A stretch of DNA of 64,000 bases, taken from Streptomyces sp. CG 926 (GTDB lineage Bacteria > Actinomycetota > Actinomycetes > Streptomycetales > Streptomycetaceae). Every line of letters begins with the position of its first letter. The first letter of the stretch is position 1. Of the stretch, positions 17,110-25,290 are shown piece after piece. Both the position numbers and the translations under genes were made by a program. The stretch lies in contig NZ_QGGZ01000004.1 of the NCBI RefSeq assembly GCF_003148825.1, forward strand, positions 62,001-126,000. The letters run 5' to 3'. The notes beneath the pieces were generated by a model, which was not told the origin of the DNA, searched no databases, and saw only the letters and a list, made by a program, of their open reading frames with translations.

Positions 17110-17778
17110 GTGTTCAACGTTCCGAAAGATGCGGACCAGGCACCGGCCAGGTTGGAGCGGACCGGCTACGTGCCACTCACCGGCCTCCTCACCGCCGAGG
17201 GGCTGGCGCTCCTGCGCCGGGAGGCGGCGCGGCTCGAGGGGATCGCTCTGCGCCGTGACTTCTCCATGGCCTGCATGGACAACTCGCCACGCCATATGAC
17301 CACCCTGGGCGGCCAGGTGATCGCCGAGGAGTCGGAACTGCTCCCCCGCCTGTACGCCGACGAGGACCTGCTTTCGCTGTTGGGCCGTCTCACCGGGCAG
17401 GCCGTGACTTCCGTGCCGGACCCGGTGGAGCGTCACGTCCTCAACATCCTCCACCAGGAGGGTGACACCCATGGCGGCCACACCGACGACCACCCCTACG
17501 CCCTCGTCCTCTTCCTGGAGGCGCCGGGCAGACCGGAGGACGGCGGCCTGCTCGAATACACCCCCGGCACCCCGCGCCTGGACGCCCTGGGAACACCGGC
17601 GGCCGTGACCGGCCACCACCACGCCGGCGATGCCTACCTGCTCCGCAGCGACACCACCGCCCACCGCGTCACCCCCCTGACCCGCCCCGGAGTACGTCGC
17701 ACCGTCCTCAACTTCGCCTACACCCTCCCCGGCCACCCCACACACCGGACCGACTCCGCCCACCAGCTCTACCGATGA
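17110..17778 (+). CDS. Non-heme iron, 2-oxoglutarate-type oxygenase (BesD/HalD-like)
   Basis: About 222 residues, cytosolic. Residues about 115-130 hold the iron motif HGGHTDDHPYALVLFLEAP, where HTD supplies the HxD part of the facial triad; the distal histidine is TTAHRVTPL, followed by the 2-oxoglutarate-binding arginine in RRTVLNFAY. The surroundings (HVLNILHQEGDTHGG, GGLLEYTPG) resemble the BesD/HalD amino-acid halogenase family, in which the Asp is replaced by Gly; here Asp is present, so hydroxylation or desaturation rather than chlorination is expected. GTG at 17110 follows AAGGAAGAGG; the TTG further upstream is less likely. Substrate unknown, an amino acid by family. Confidence 0.75.
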   Translation: MFNVPKDADQAPARLERTGYVPLTGLLTAEGLALLRREAARLEGIALRRDFSMACMDNSPRHMTTLGGQVIAEESELLPRLYADEDLLSLLGRLTGQAVTSVPDPVERHVLNILHQEGDTHGGHTDDHPYALVLFLEAPGRPEDGGLLEYTPGTPRLDALGTPAAVTGHHHAGDAYLLRSDTTAHRVTPLTRPGVRRTVLNFAYTLPGHPTHRTDSAHQLYR

Positions 17779-17799
17779 CCCCGACCGACGACCACGATC

Positions 17800-18010
17800 G
17801 CCGACGGTGGCCACCAGGGCACCGGCCTGGTGGTCCGGCATCGCCGCGAGGTCCTGGCCCCGGTCGGCGTACAGGCGTCGGAGCTTGCGGAGCCCCAGGA
17901 TCGGTGGGATGGCGTCGAGCAGCTGCAGCAGCTGGGTGACCTCGTGCCGGTCGTCGTCGGTGAGGGTGACGGCGAGCGGGTTCCGCGTTCGACCACCGGT
18001 GCCGTGACGT
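17800..18010 (-). pseudogene. IS5-type transposase remnant
   Basis: The minus-strand frame reads RNPLAVTLTDDDRHEVTQLL followed by LLDAIPPILGLRKLRRLYAD RGQDL, the central part of an IS5-family (IS427-like) DDE transposase around the second catalytic Asp (LYADRG). N- and C-terminal parts and inverted repeats are absent. It lies between the oxygenase and the clpP3 promoter. Confidence 0.65.
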
Positions 18011-18029
18011 CGTGTCCGCCCGTGGCGGA

Positions 18030-18044
18030 TCTGCCGGGGGCAGA
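18030..18044. promoter_or_regulatory. PopR box upstream of clpP3
   Basis: TCTGCCGGGGGCAGA is an exact instance of the published PopR palindrome TCTGCC-N3-GGCAGA, 72 bases before the clpP3 start. The popR homologue lies just downstream of clpP4, so an activator-driven clpP3-clpP4 operon as in S. lividans is strongly supported. Confidence 0.88.
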
Positions 18045-18115
18045 GGAACGGCGTTCGGGGGGCTCCCGGGGTCAAGAGTGGAGTCGACGGCATCCCGCCT
18101 CGACAAGGAGAAACG

Positions 18116-18754
18116 ATGACTTCCCTCACCATGCTCGCGCCTCGCGCGGAGGAGGGCGACACCCCGCCCGGTCACTTCGACGACCACCTCGCGGCACGGT
18201 TGCTCGACCAGCGGATCGTCCTCCTCGGCACCCAGGTCGACGAGGTGTCGGCCAACCGGGTGTGCGCGCAGCTGCTGCTGCTGTCGGCGCAGGACCCGCG
18301 CTCCGACATCAGCCTGTACATCAACAGCCCGGGTGGGTCGGTCACCGCGGGTCTCGCCATCTACGACACGATGCGGCTCATCCCGAACGACGTCTCGACG
18401 CTGGCGATGGGCTTCGCCGCCAGCATGGGCCAGTTCCTGCTCACCGTGGGGACGCCCGGCAAACGGCTCGCGCTGCCGAACGCGCGGATCATGATGCACC
18501 AGCCCTCGGCGGGCATCGGCGGCACCGCCGCGGACATCGAGATCCAGGCGGAGAACCTCGAGTTCACCAAGAAGGCCGTCGAGCGGATCACCGCCCAGCA
18601 CACCGGGCAGAGCGAGGAGACGATCGCGCGGGACGGCGACCGGGACCGCTGGTTCACGGCCGAACAGGCCAGGGAGTACGGGATGGTGGACCGGGTGGTG
18701 GAGTCGCTCGCCGACATCCGCCCGGCCACGCCGCGCCGACGGACGGGGCTGTGA
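18116..18754 (+). CDS. clpP3: ATP-dependent Clp protease proteolytic subunit ClpP3
   Basis: A 212-residue ClpP serine peptidase. The triad aligned to E. coli ClpP is complete: S103 (GFAASMGQ), H128 (MMHQPSAG) and D177 ([10 protein letters not shown]). The substrate-strand motif [20 protein letters not shown] is intact. A 20-residue N-terminal extension precedes the folded core. It is first in an operon with clpP4 (one base apart) and follows a perfect PopR box, so it is expected only when the housekeeping ClpP1/ClpP2 activity falls and PopR accumulates. CAAGGAGAAACG gives a strong ribosome site. Confidence 0.95.
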   Translation: MTSLTMLAPRAEEGDTPPGHFDDHLAARLLDQRIVLLGTQVDEVSANRVCAQLLLLSAQDPRSDISLYINSPGGSVTAGLAIYDTMRLIPNDVSTLAMGFAASMGQFLLTVGTPGKRLALPNARIMMHQPSAGIGGTAADIEIQAENLEFTKKAVERITAQHTGQSEETIARDGDRDRWFTAEQAREYGMVDRVVESLADIRPATPRRRTGL

Positions 18755-18755
18755 C

Positions 18756-19358
18756 ATGGGGTCGTACACGGTTCCCTACGTGATCGAGCGGACCGCGCAG
18801 GGCGAGCGGTCCTACGACGTCTTCAGCCGGCTGCTGAACGAGCGGATCATCTTCCTCGGCACCGAGATCGACGACGGGGTTGCCAACGTGGTCATCGCGC
18901 AGCTCCTGCACCTGGAGTCGGAGAACCCGGAGCAGGAGATCTCGATCTATCTCAACTCGCCCGGCGGATCGTTCACTTCGCTGATGGCGATCTACGACAC
19001 GATGACGTTCGTGCAGGCGCCGATCTCCACCTTCTGTGTCGGTCAGGCGTCGTCGACGGCGGCGGTGCTGCTGGCGGGCGGAGACCCCGGGCGACGGTTC
19101 GTGCTCCGGCACGCACGGGTGCTGCTCGGCCAGCCGGCCAGCGGCGGCCGGCAGGGGACGGTCTCCGACCTCAGCCTCGCGGCCAAGGAGATGGTCCGTA
19201 TCCGCTCGCAGGTGGAGGAGGTCCTGTCCCTGCACACGCACCACGACGTGGCGACGCTGCGCGCGGACATGGACCGGGAGAAGGTGTTCACCGCCGAGGA
19301 GGCCGTCGCCTACGGGCTCGCCGACGAGGTGCTGAGCCGACGGTTCGCGTTCGCCTGA
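18756..19358 (+). CDS. clpP4: ClpP4, ClpP paralogue with altered catalytic triad
   Basis: A 200-residue ClpP-fold subunit ([20 protein letters not shown] is typical). S100 aligns with the nucleophile ([12 protein letters not shown]), but the histidine position holds G125 ([12 protein letters not shown] in place of the usual HQP) and the aspartate position aligns with E175 (ADMDREKVF). It is therefore probably not an active peptidase by itself and may act as a structural or gating partner in a ClpP3-ClpP4 tetradecamer. Co-transcribed with clpP3; a bidirectional terminator and the convergent popR gene follow. The residue changes are read directly from the codons; the functional conclusion is inference. 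Confidence 0.93.
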   Translation: MGSYTVPYVIERTAQGERSYDVFSRLLNERIIFLGTEIDDGVANVVIAQLLHLESENPEQEISIYLNSPGGSFTSLMAIYDTMTFVQAPISTFCVGQASSTAAVLLAGGDPGRRFVLRHARVLLGQPASGGRQGTVSDLSLAAKEMVRIRSQVEEVLSLHTHHDVATLRADMDREKVFTAEEAVAYGLADEVLSRRFAFA

Positions 19359-19391
19359 GCCCGGGCGGCCGCGGCCGAGGGCCGCCGAGGC

Positions 19392-19428
19392 GGCCGGTAC
19401 GGCGGGGGCCCGCCCCGCTGTACCGGCC
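19392..19428. terminator. Bidirectional terminator between clpP4 and popR
   Basis: A 16-bp stem, 19392-19407 against 19413-19428 with one mismatch, lies between two convergent stop codons and can serve both genes. Confidence 0.7.
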
Positions 19429-19448
19429 GTCGGCCCGGTCCGGTCCGG

Positions 19449-19904
19449 TCAGGCGGCGAGGCAGAGGCCGTCGTACCGGGCGGTGCGCGGCGTGGCTGAC
19501 GTGCGGCCCCGGACCACCCGGCCCCGGACCACCCGGCTCCGGGCGTGCCGGGCGAGCTCGTCACCGGCGAGCAGCAGCAGGTCGGCGAGGCCGAGCCCGA
19601 GGGCTTGGGCGGCGGCCGCGAGCACCTCGGAGGATGCCTCCTTGCGTCCGCGCTCCACCTCCGACAGGTACGGCATCGAGATCCGGGCCGCCTCCGACAC
19701 GTCCTTCAGCGTGCGTTCCTGGGCGAGCCGCTCGCGCCGCAGCACGTCGCCGACGAGGTCACGCCACAGCGGCTCCCTCGGCGCGCGTGGCTGGGGACCG
19801 GCCACGGGTCGCCGCGGGGCGGCGGCCGTCCCGTCGGGTCCGGGCGACGGGGCTTGCGGGCGCGGGGAGATGGCGCGGGACTCGTTCGGCGCATGAGTGG
19901 TCAC
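19449..19904 (-). CDS. popR: PopR, XRE-type activator of clpP3-clpP4
   Basis: About 151 residues. The HTH (residues about 60-115) reads LRRERLAQERTLKDVSEAAR, then MPYLSEVERGRKEASSEVLA, as in ClgR/PopR regulators. The C-terminus is YDGLCLAA: PopR of S. lividans is degraded by ClpP1/ClpP2 through terminal alanines, and this LAA end also mimics an ssrA tag. Convergent with clpP4 and consistent with the PopR box before clpP3, which closes the loop: housekeeping Clp removes PopR; loss of that activity raises ClpP3/P4. The GTG at 19904 follows a GAGGGGG site; a longer frame upstream reads as non-coding. Identification rests on HTH, tail, neighbours and operator. Confidence 0.9.
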   Translation of the reverse strand: MTTHAPNESRAISPRPQAPSPGPDGTAAAPRRPVAGPQPRAPREPLWRDLVGDVLRRERLAQERTLKDVSEAARISMPYLSEVERGRKEASSEVLAAAAQALGLGLADLLLLAGDELARHARSRVVRGRVVRGRTSATPRTARYDGLCLAA

Positions 19905-20214
19905 CCCCCTCACCCTAGGGATCCGGGGCGCGGGGGGAAGGGAGTGGCCTTCTGCCCTGGGTGAAGCCGCGCCGGAGCCTGGGGCGACGCGGGTCCGGCG
20001 GCGGAACGTGTCCGCCACGCCCGGAAGGAAGCGGACGGCCGAGCGGACATACGGCTGCTTCCCGGGCGTGGCGCCGGTCAGCCCTCGTCCAGGCCGACAG
20101 CACGGTCAGGGCGGCCGGAGCCGTGGGACGGTGCGCCGGAGGCGGTGAGGCCGCCTCGGCATCGAGGTCTCCGACCGCGGCGCCGGCCCGGGCGGTCCCC
20201 TCGGGGTTGTCGCC
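19905..20214. other. Intergenic region with hairpins
   Basis: Upstream of popR there is a partial PopR-like half-site (TCTGCCCTGGGTGAA, about 19952) that could allow autoregulation. A 10-bp inverted repeat pairs 20015-20024 with 20062-20071. No gene is seen. Confidence 0.4.
20139..20157 (-). terminator. Possible terminator of the NB-ARC gene
   Basis: GAGGCGG at 20139-20145 pairs with CCGCCTC at 20151-20157 over a short loop, about 58 bases past the stop of the NB-ARC/WD40 gene. Confidence 0.45.
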
Positions 20215-23200
20215 TCAGGGCCGGAACTCGTGGGAGTACAGGCCGCGTTCGCCGACGGCGACGAGCCCGCGGCCGTCGGGCAGCCAGGCGCAGGAAGTCA
20301 GCGGCGTCTCGGCGCGGACGCCGGCGACGGTCCGGCCGGTGGCGGCGTCCCAGACGCGGAGCAGGGAGCCGGCGGTGGCGATCCACTTGCCGTCGGGGGA
20401 AACAGCCAGGCCGTTGACGGGGCCGTCGGGGTCGGTGAGGGTGCTCAGGAGGACGCCGGTGAGCGGGTCCCACCGGCTCACCTCTCCGCTCGGGGACGTG
20501 GTGAGCAGGCGGGTGCCGTCGGGGGTGACGGCGAGGCCGGTGAGTTTCTCGCCGCGGTGGATCTGGACCTGGCTGCCGGCGACGGCGCGGCCTCCCGCGA
20601 GGCGGACCACCTGCACCAGGGACTCGGCACCGGTCCGGACGGGCCGCGGCCGGTGGCGTAGCACGGCCAGCCAGGTCCCGTCGGGGGCGACGGCGACGGT
20701 GTGCGCTCGGGCGTCGGCACCCCAAGGGCCCGGCACAGTGGCGGTCCGGGCCTCTTGGACACGGTTCCACAACTGGAGCGCTCCCGCCGAGTCCGCGACG
20801 GCGAGCCACCTGCCGTCGGGGGCGACAGCGAGGGCCTGGGCGGTGGTGGAGGGACCCAGCGGGAGGACGACGGGGTCCACGGCCTCGGGCTGATCGATGT
20901 TCTTGATCTCGACGCCGTGCAGCCGGCCCGCCGCGTACCAACTGCCGCACTCCGCGAAGGCGACCGGCCCTCGGTAGTCCCCGTGACGCGACGACAGGGG
21001 GCTGCTCCAGGTGTCACCGTAGGGGTCGCAGAGTCGGGTGCTGCCGTCACGGTGGACCACGGCCAGCCCCTGCGTGTGGCCGACGACGGTGACCGTCCGC
21101 ATTCCCTCGCCGTCGCCGGAGCGGATCCGCTCGGGCCCCCCGCTGTCCCAGACCCGTACCGCTCCGTCGGCTCCGGTACTGATCACCCGGCCGCCGTCCG
21201 GTGTGACCGCGACGGAGTGGACCCGCCCGGTATGGGCGGTGAAGCGGGCCCGGCACTCCCGTGTCCGCCGGTCCCAGACCGCGACGGTGCCGTCCACGCC
21301 GCCGCTGGCCAGCCAGGTGCCGTCCGGTGAGACGGCCACCGCGGTGGCCGGGCCTCTGTGCGCGGAGATCTGCCACGTGCGGTGGGGCGGCGTCTCGTCC
21401 CAGATCTGCAGCACGCCGTTCGCCTCGGCGGAGACGATCCAGCTGCCGTCGCACGCGATGGCGATGGCGTTCACCGGAGCGCCGGCGGTCGAACCGCGGT
21501 CCTGCATCTGGGCGAGGTCCGCGGACATCAACCGGACTTGTCGGCGGCCGCCGACGGCCAGCCACACACCGTTGGAGGAGAACGCCACGCAGGTGTGATC
21601 GTCACCCTGCTGGGAGTGCTGGGCGAGGTGGTTCCCGCTCCAGTCCCAGACCTCCAGGGTGCCGTCCGTGGCCACGGTCGCGATCCGGCACCCGGAGGCC
21701 GCCAGGGCCCGCACCGACGCTCCGCGGCCCCCGACCGGCCCCAGGGGTCGCGTCGGCGGGGTGGCCCGGTCGAGGGTCCAGGCGTGGAAGGTACGGCCCG
21801 GCCCGCCGGTCACCAGCCCGGTGCCGTACGGGGCGACCGCGAGGACCCGGAAGCGTCCGGGGCCTCGGACGTCCACGGTGAACTCGCCGCCTCTCTCCGG
21901 GTCGAGTCCGCGGGCCATCCCATCGGCTCCGACGGTCACGAGCGACGCACCGTCGGACGGGATCCCGACGGACAGCACGGGTCCGGTATGGCCGAGAAAG
22001 GTGCGCAGCAGCGCCGTTTCGGGTAGGTCCGGCGGGGTGCCGCGGTTGCGCAGCAGCGGTCGGGCCATGATCTCGGGGGCGGCCTGCCGGCTCGCGATCC
22101 GGTCGCGCCACAGCGGCAGTGACTCCAGGCGGCTGTGCAGGACGTTCGTCAGGAGCTCGGGCGGGTCGGTCGGGGTGAGGAGGTGGGCGGCTCGGGTGAG
22201 GTCGTCGGCGAGCCGGGCCGCGTGCCGCCTGGGGACGTCGAACAGGTCGGCCCAGGCCGCCATGGGGCCGCGTTGATGAAGCCTGGTCTCGATCCAGCGC
22301 AGGTCGCTCGCGACGCGCTCCGCGTCATACGTCCGTCCTGCGGCGAGCAGGTGCTCGATCGCGTGGTCGAGGACGTATCCCTCGGACGACTCCCAGGGAC
22401 GAGGACCGAAGGCGTCGGCGAGCGTACCGTGCAGGGCGGTCACGGCCGGTTCGCCCAACTCCTTGTGCAGATAGTCGCGGAGCACGTCGTGGATCGCGAC
22501 GCGGCCGCCGTGGTCGGGGGTGAGCGAGACCAGGGAGAGCCGGTCGAACGCGGCGCAGAGCGTACGGCTCTCGTCCTCCGTCAGACCGCCGGTCGCCGTC
22601 CACAGGCGGGCGATCAGCGGGACGGGGATCGACTCGTCCTCCGCGAAGACGGACAGCTCCGCGAGACGTCGGCCGCCACCGGTCGGCAGCAGGGCCCGGG
22701 CCGCCTCCACCGTCGCCCGGACGGCCTGGGCGCGGCGGGCGGGATCGTCCAGGTCGAGCGTGACCGGGTCGGAGTCGACCACGGCGGGGCCGTGCGCGAC
22801 GAGCCCCCGCAGCGTCTGCGCCGCGGCGTGCTCCGGCTCGCTGCCGGTGGCGATGCGGCGGCTGATCAGCCGGTTGATGAGGCGCAGGAGCAGGGCCCAA
22901 CGTCCACTGGCCTCCAGGAGGTCACGGACGAGGGGTTCCGGGAGAGCGGGCAGTTCCCAGGTGAGGACCGCGCGCGCCTGCGCGGGGGACATCTGGTCGA
23001 CGCGGACGCGTTCGGTGCCGCGCGGCAGGGCGCCGGGGACACGGGTGGTGACGAGGCGGACGCAGCGGGCGCCGCCGCGCAGGAAGGGGTCGATCTGCTC
23101 GGCGTCCCAGACGTCGTCGAGGAGAAACAGGGTGCGGGGGCGGCGGTCGAGGAGCCGGCCGAGGTGGTCGCCCGCCAGGCCCGGGTCGTCGAAGGCCGTC

Positions 23201-23736
23201 GTGTCGCCGGTGACGAACCGGGTGGCCTCGGCCACCTTCGCGGCGATCGCCGCCCGGCCGCGGACGTCCCGGCCGATCGTGATGACGTAGATCCGGCCGC
23301 GGAAGTGCCGCCGTACGCGCGGACTCGCGGCCACCGCCCGGGCGAGGACCGTCTTGCCGAAGCCGCCGGCGCCTTCGAGGGAGGTCGTGATGGCGACGGT
23401 ACGGCTGCCGCGCCGGGTACGGCACACCGCCTTGACGGTGCGGGCCCGTTCGGTGCGGTCGATCACCCAGTCCGGAACGGTCTGCGCGGATGGGACGGGA
23501 GGATCGCCGGCGACCGCAGCGGGCCGCTCCTGCCGCCAGGCCAGGATCACGGCCGCGAGGATCGCGGCGGCAGCGAGTCCGGCGACCCACCACCACGGCT
23601 GCTGCCGGATGTGGTCGAGCGCGCCGGGCCATCGGTTCTCGGACGTGGCGGCGTTGGCCGCGAGCGAGGCCAGTACGGCCACGGCCGCCGCGATTGCGGC
23701 GAGCGATGCACCCTTGACGGCACCGCGCACGGTCAC
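20215..23736 (-). CDS. Membrane-anchored NB-ARC/WD40 STAND protein
   Basis: A 1173-residue signal-transduction ATPase. Two hydrophobic segments (about 9-30 and 48-67) anchor the N-terminus. An NB-ARC module follows: P-loop GAGGFGKT at 122-129, Walker B TLFLLDDVWD near 200, an RNBS-like VRLVTTRVPG, and winged-helix sequences to about 480. From about 590 to the end there are roughly twelve to fourteen WD40-type blades (for example GTWLASGGVDGTVAVWDRRT), forming one or two propellers. STAND proteins oligomerise on ligand sensing; bacterial members include regulators and anti-phage Avs-type proteins. No effector domain (nuclease, protease, TIR) is evident; the membrane segments may be the effector or only an anchor. 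The start may be the GTG at 23736 or 23730. Confidence 0.85.
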   Translation of the reverse strand: MTVRGAVKGASLAAIAAAVAVLASLAANAATSENRWPGALDHIRQQPWWWVAGLAAAAILAAVILAWRQERPAAVAGDPPVPSAQTVPDWVIDRTERARTVKAVCRTRRGSRTVAITTSLEGAGGFGKTVLARAVAASPRVRRHFRGRIYVITIGRDVRGRAAIAAKVAEATRFVTGDTTAFDDPGLAGDHLGRLLDRRPRTLFLLDDVWDAEQIDPFLRGGARCVRLVTTRVPGALPRGTERVRVDQMSPAQARAVLTWELPALPEPLVRDLLEASGRWALLLRLINRLISRRIATGSEPEHAAAQTLRGLVAHGPAVVDSDPVTLDLDDPARRAQAVRATVEAARALLPTGGGRRLAELSVFAEDESIPVPLIARLWTATGGLTEDESRTLCAAFDRLSLVSLTPDHGGRVAIHDVLRDYLHKELGEPAVTALHGTLADAFGPRPWESSEGYVLDHAIEHLLAAGRTYDAERVASDLRWIETRLHQRGPMAAWADLFDVPRRHAARLADDLTRAAHLLTPTDPPELLTNVLHSRLESLPLWRDRIASRQAAPEIMARPLLRNRGTPPDLPETALLRTFLGHTGPVLSVGIPSDGASLVTVGADGMARGLDPERGGEFTVDVRGPGRFRVLAVAPYGTGLVTGGPGRTFHAWTLDRATPPTRPLGPVGGRGASVRALAASGCRIATVATDGTLEVWDWSGNHLAQHSQQGDDHTCVAFSSNGVWLAVGGRRQVRLMSADLAQMQDRGSTAGAPVNAIAIACDGSWIVSAEANGVLQIWDETPPHRTWQISAHRGPATAVAVSPDGTWLASGGVDGTVAVWDRRTRECRARFTAHTGRVHSVAVTPDGGRVISTGADGAVRVWDSGGPERIRSGDGEGMRTVTVVGHTQGLAVVHRDGSTRLCDPYGDTWSSPLSSRHGDYRGPVAFAECGSWYAAGRLHGVEIKNIDQPEAVDPVVLPLGPSTTAQALAVAPDGRWLAVADSAGALQLWNRVQEARTATVPGPWGADARAHTVAVAPDGTWLAVLRHRPRPVRTGAESLVQVVRLAGGRAVAGSQVQIHRGEKLTGLAVTPDGTRLLTTSPSGEVSRWDPLTGVLLSTLTDPDGPVNGLAVSPDGKWIATAGSLLRVWDAATGRTVAGVRAETPLTSCAWLPDGRGLVAVGERGLYSHEFRP

Positions 23737-24171
23737 CTCCCCCCTCCCGACTGCCCTGACGATAACCAGGGGGCGGGCCGGGTGTCAGCCGAGGGCGGCA
23801 AGTACCGGCCGGTCCGGCTGTGTCGGAGCCTGGTCGTGGCGGTGCGGGATCAGCCGGTCGAGGGGCGGGCGAGGGCCGAGGGGGTCGACCGCCGGCGCCC
23901 GCCCGCCCGTCGCCGAACCGGTGCACCGCCCGCCCGTCGCCGAACCAGTTGCACCGCCTGCTCGAACCGACCGGCGCACTGCCGCTGTGCCGGATGCACG
24001 ACGACAGCGCGCAGGCCGGCCGACCGCAGCGCGTCAACGGGAGCCCGATGCCCCGGCGGTGAGGGTGGCGGTGACGGTCCTGCCGCCGTGACCGCGGCGC
24101 AGACGCTTCAGGTGCCCCGTGCGGGACTGCGCCGATGCCCGATGCCCGGTGTCGCGGGCCCTCGCGCTCGG
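23737..24171. other. Intergenic region with a short tandem repeat
   Basis: No gene with coding bias is seen. Two tandem copies of a 27/28-bp unit beginning GCCCGCCCGTCGCCGAACC occupy 23901-23927 and 23928-23955. The stretch separates the STAND protein start from the end of the alpha/beta hydrolase gene. Confidence 0.45.
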
Positions 24172-25131
24172 CTACTTGGCTTCGACCCGGCCGAGTGGGT
24201 CGGCTCCGGCGGTCAGCGCGTCACGCGCGGCCTGCCAGGCGGGGTCCCCGGGGTAGAGCTCGCTGCGCAGGTAGGCCCAGGTGAGCCGCGCGACCGCGGC
24301 GACCCGCTCGGGGTTCTCGTCCGTGGTCTCGGCGACGTCGTATCCGGAGACCCCGCCGAGCCCGTGCTCCGCGTCGAACAGCGTGAGCAGGGACTTGGGG
24401 CCGGTGGAGAGCGCGTAAGGATCGGCGTGCCAGGCCGGGCCGGCGACCGTGAGGAAGGCGGAGTGGTCCTTGTCACCGGCGACCACGAGCGTGGGCGTCG
24501 TCATCGTGGAAAAGTCCGTGGTCAGGAAGAACGAGTAGTTCTCGACGGTGAACTCGGTGAGCGCGTCACCGCCTCGGCCGGGCGCGGCGAGCAGCACACC
24601 TGCCTTGATCCGGGGCTCGGCCAGGTCGACCTCGGTCCCGTTGTGCGGATCGGTGAGCCGGGCGCCCAGCAGCAGGCTCGCGGTGTGCCCGCCCATCGAG
24701 TGCCCGGCCACGGCGACCCGGCTCCGGTCGAGGCGCCCGAGCAGTTGCGGGACCGCGGCCTCGATCACGTCGAGTTGGTCGAGGATGCGCTTCATGTCCT
24801 CGGCCCGGGTACGCCAGTGCGCCGCAGCCTCGGGCGTTCCGGGACGCGGGCTCAGCGTCCTGGAGTCCAGATGGGTCGGCTGGATCACGACGAAGCCGTG
24901 TGCGGCCCAGAAGTTCGCGAGAGGGGCGTAGCCGTTCAGCGAGGAGAGGTGGTTCGAGAAGCCGAGACCGTGCGAGAGGAGGATGATCGGCAGCTCGCTC
25001 CCGGTCATCGGAGCGGAGACTCGCACCTGCAGGTCCACAGCGCGGCCGGGAGCCGGCAGCACCAACGGGCTGACCGAGAGCACGGGCGCGGGCGAGCCGA
25101 GGATGTCGGCCGCGTGGGCGGGATTACTCAT
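24172..25131 (-). CDS. Alpha/beta hydrolase (PAF-acetylhydrolase/chlorophyllase-like)
   Basis: A 319-residue soluble serine hydrolase. The nucleophile elbow GHSMGG has S145; the acid is probably Asp in VVAGDKDHSAF and the base His in FDAEHGLGG. The oxyanion-hole region is ILLSHGLGFSNHLSSL near 50-65. The spacing and the VIQPTHLDSRT segment match bacterial chlorophyllase/PAF-AH-like esterases. No signal peptide. The ATG at 25131 gives a family-length protein; the longer frame has no ribosome site. Divergent from a TetR across a clear palindrome, so expression is probably inducible by its substrate or product. Confidence 0.83.
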   Translation of the reverse strand: MSNPAHAADILGSPAPVLSVSPLVLPAPGRAVDLQVRVSAPMTGSELPIILLSHGLGFSNHLSSLNGYAPLANFWAAHGFVVIQPTHLDSRTLSPRPGTPEAAAHWRTRAEDMKRILDQLDVIEAAVPQLLGRLDRSRVAVAGHSMGGHTASLLLGARLTDPHNGTEVDLAEPRIKAGVLLAAPGRGGDALTEFTVENYSFFLTTDFSTMTTPTLVVAGDKDHSAFLTVAGPAWHADPYALSTGPKSLLTLFDAEHGLGGVSGYDVAETTDENPERVAAVARLTWAYLRSELYPGDPAWQAARDALTAGADPLGRVEAK

Positions 25132-25220
25132 GATGAGCGTGCCTTTCGATGGCCCTGCCACCGGTCGCATGTGGCCGGCGGCGGGTAAGGCGGAGCGCCC
25201 GCCTTCAGCTAACCTGAAAG

Positions 25221-25259
25221 CGGATCGTTGTTCCATTTAAAATACGGAACATCGATCCG
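25221..25259. promoter_or_regulatory. TetR operator between hydrolase and tetR
   Basis: CGGATCGTTGTTCC (25221-25234) and GGAACATCGATCCG (25246-25259) form an inverted repeat with 13 of 14 pairs and an 11-base AT-rich centre (ATTTAAAATAC). It lies between the divergent starts, overlapping the expected promoters. Likely the binding site of the TetR at 25291. Confidence 0.75.
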
Positions 25260-25290
25260 TTTCGTCAACGACCACCGGAAGGAGAGCGCG

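Noticed and set aside
23901..23955. A possible CRISPR or integron-like repeat
   Set aside because: Only two direct copies without spacers; an ordinary short tandem duplication.
22135..25188. A 1017-codon open frame on the plus strand
   Set aside because: It runs antisense to the NB-ARC/WD40 and esterase genes, has repetitive Gly/Arg/Asp composition and no domain; it is a shadow of high-GC coding DNA.
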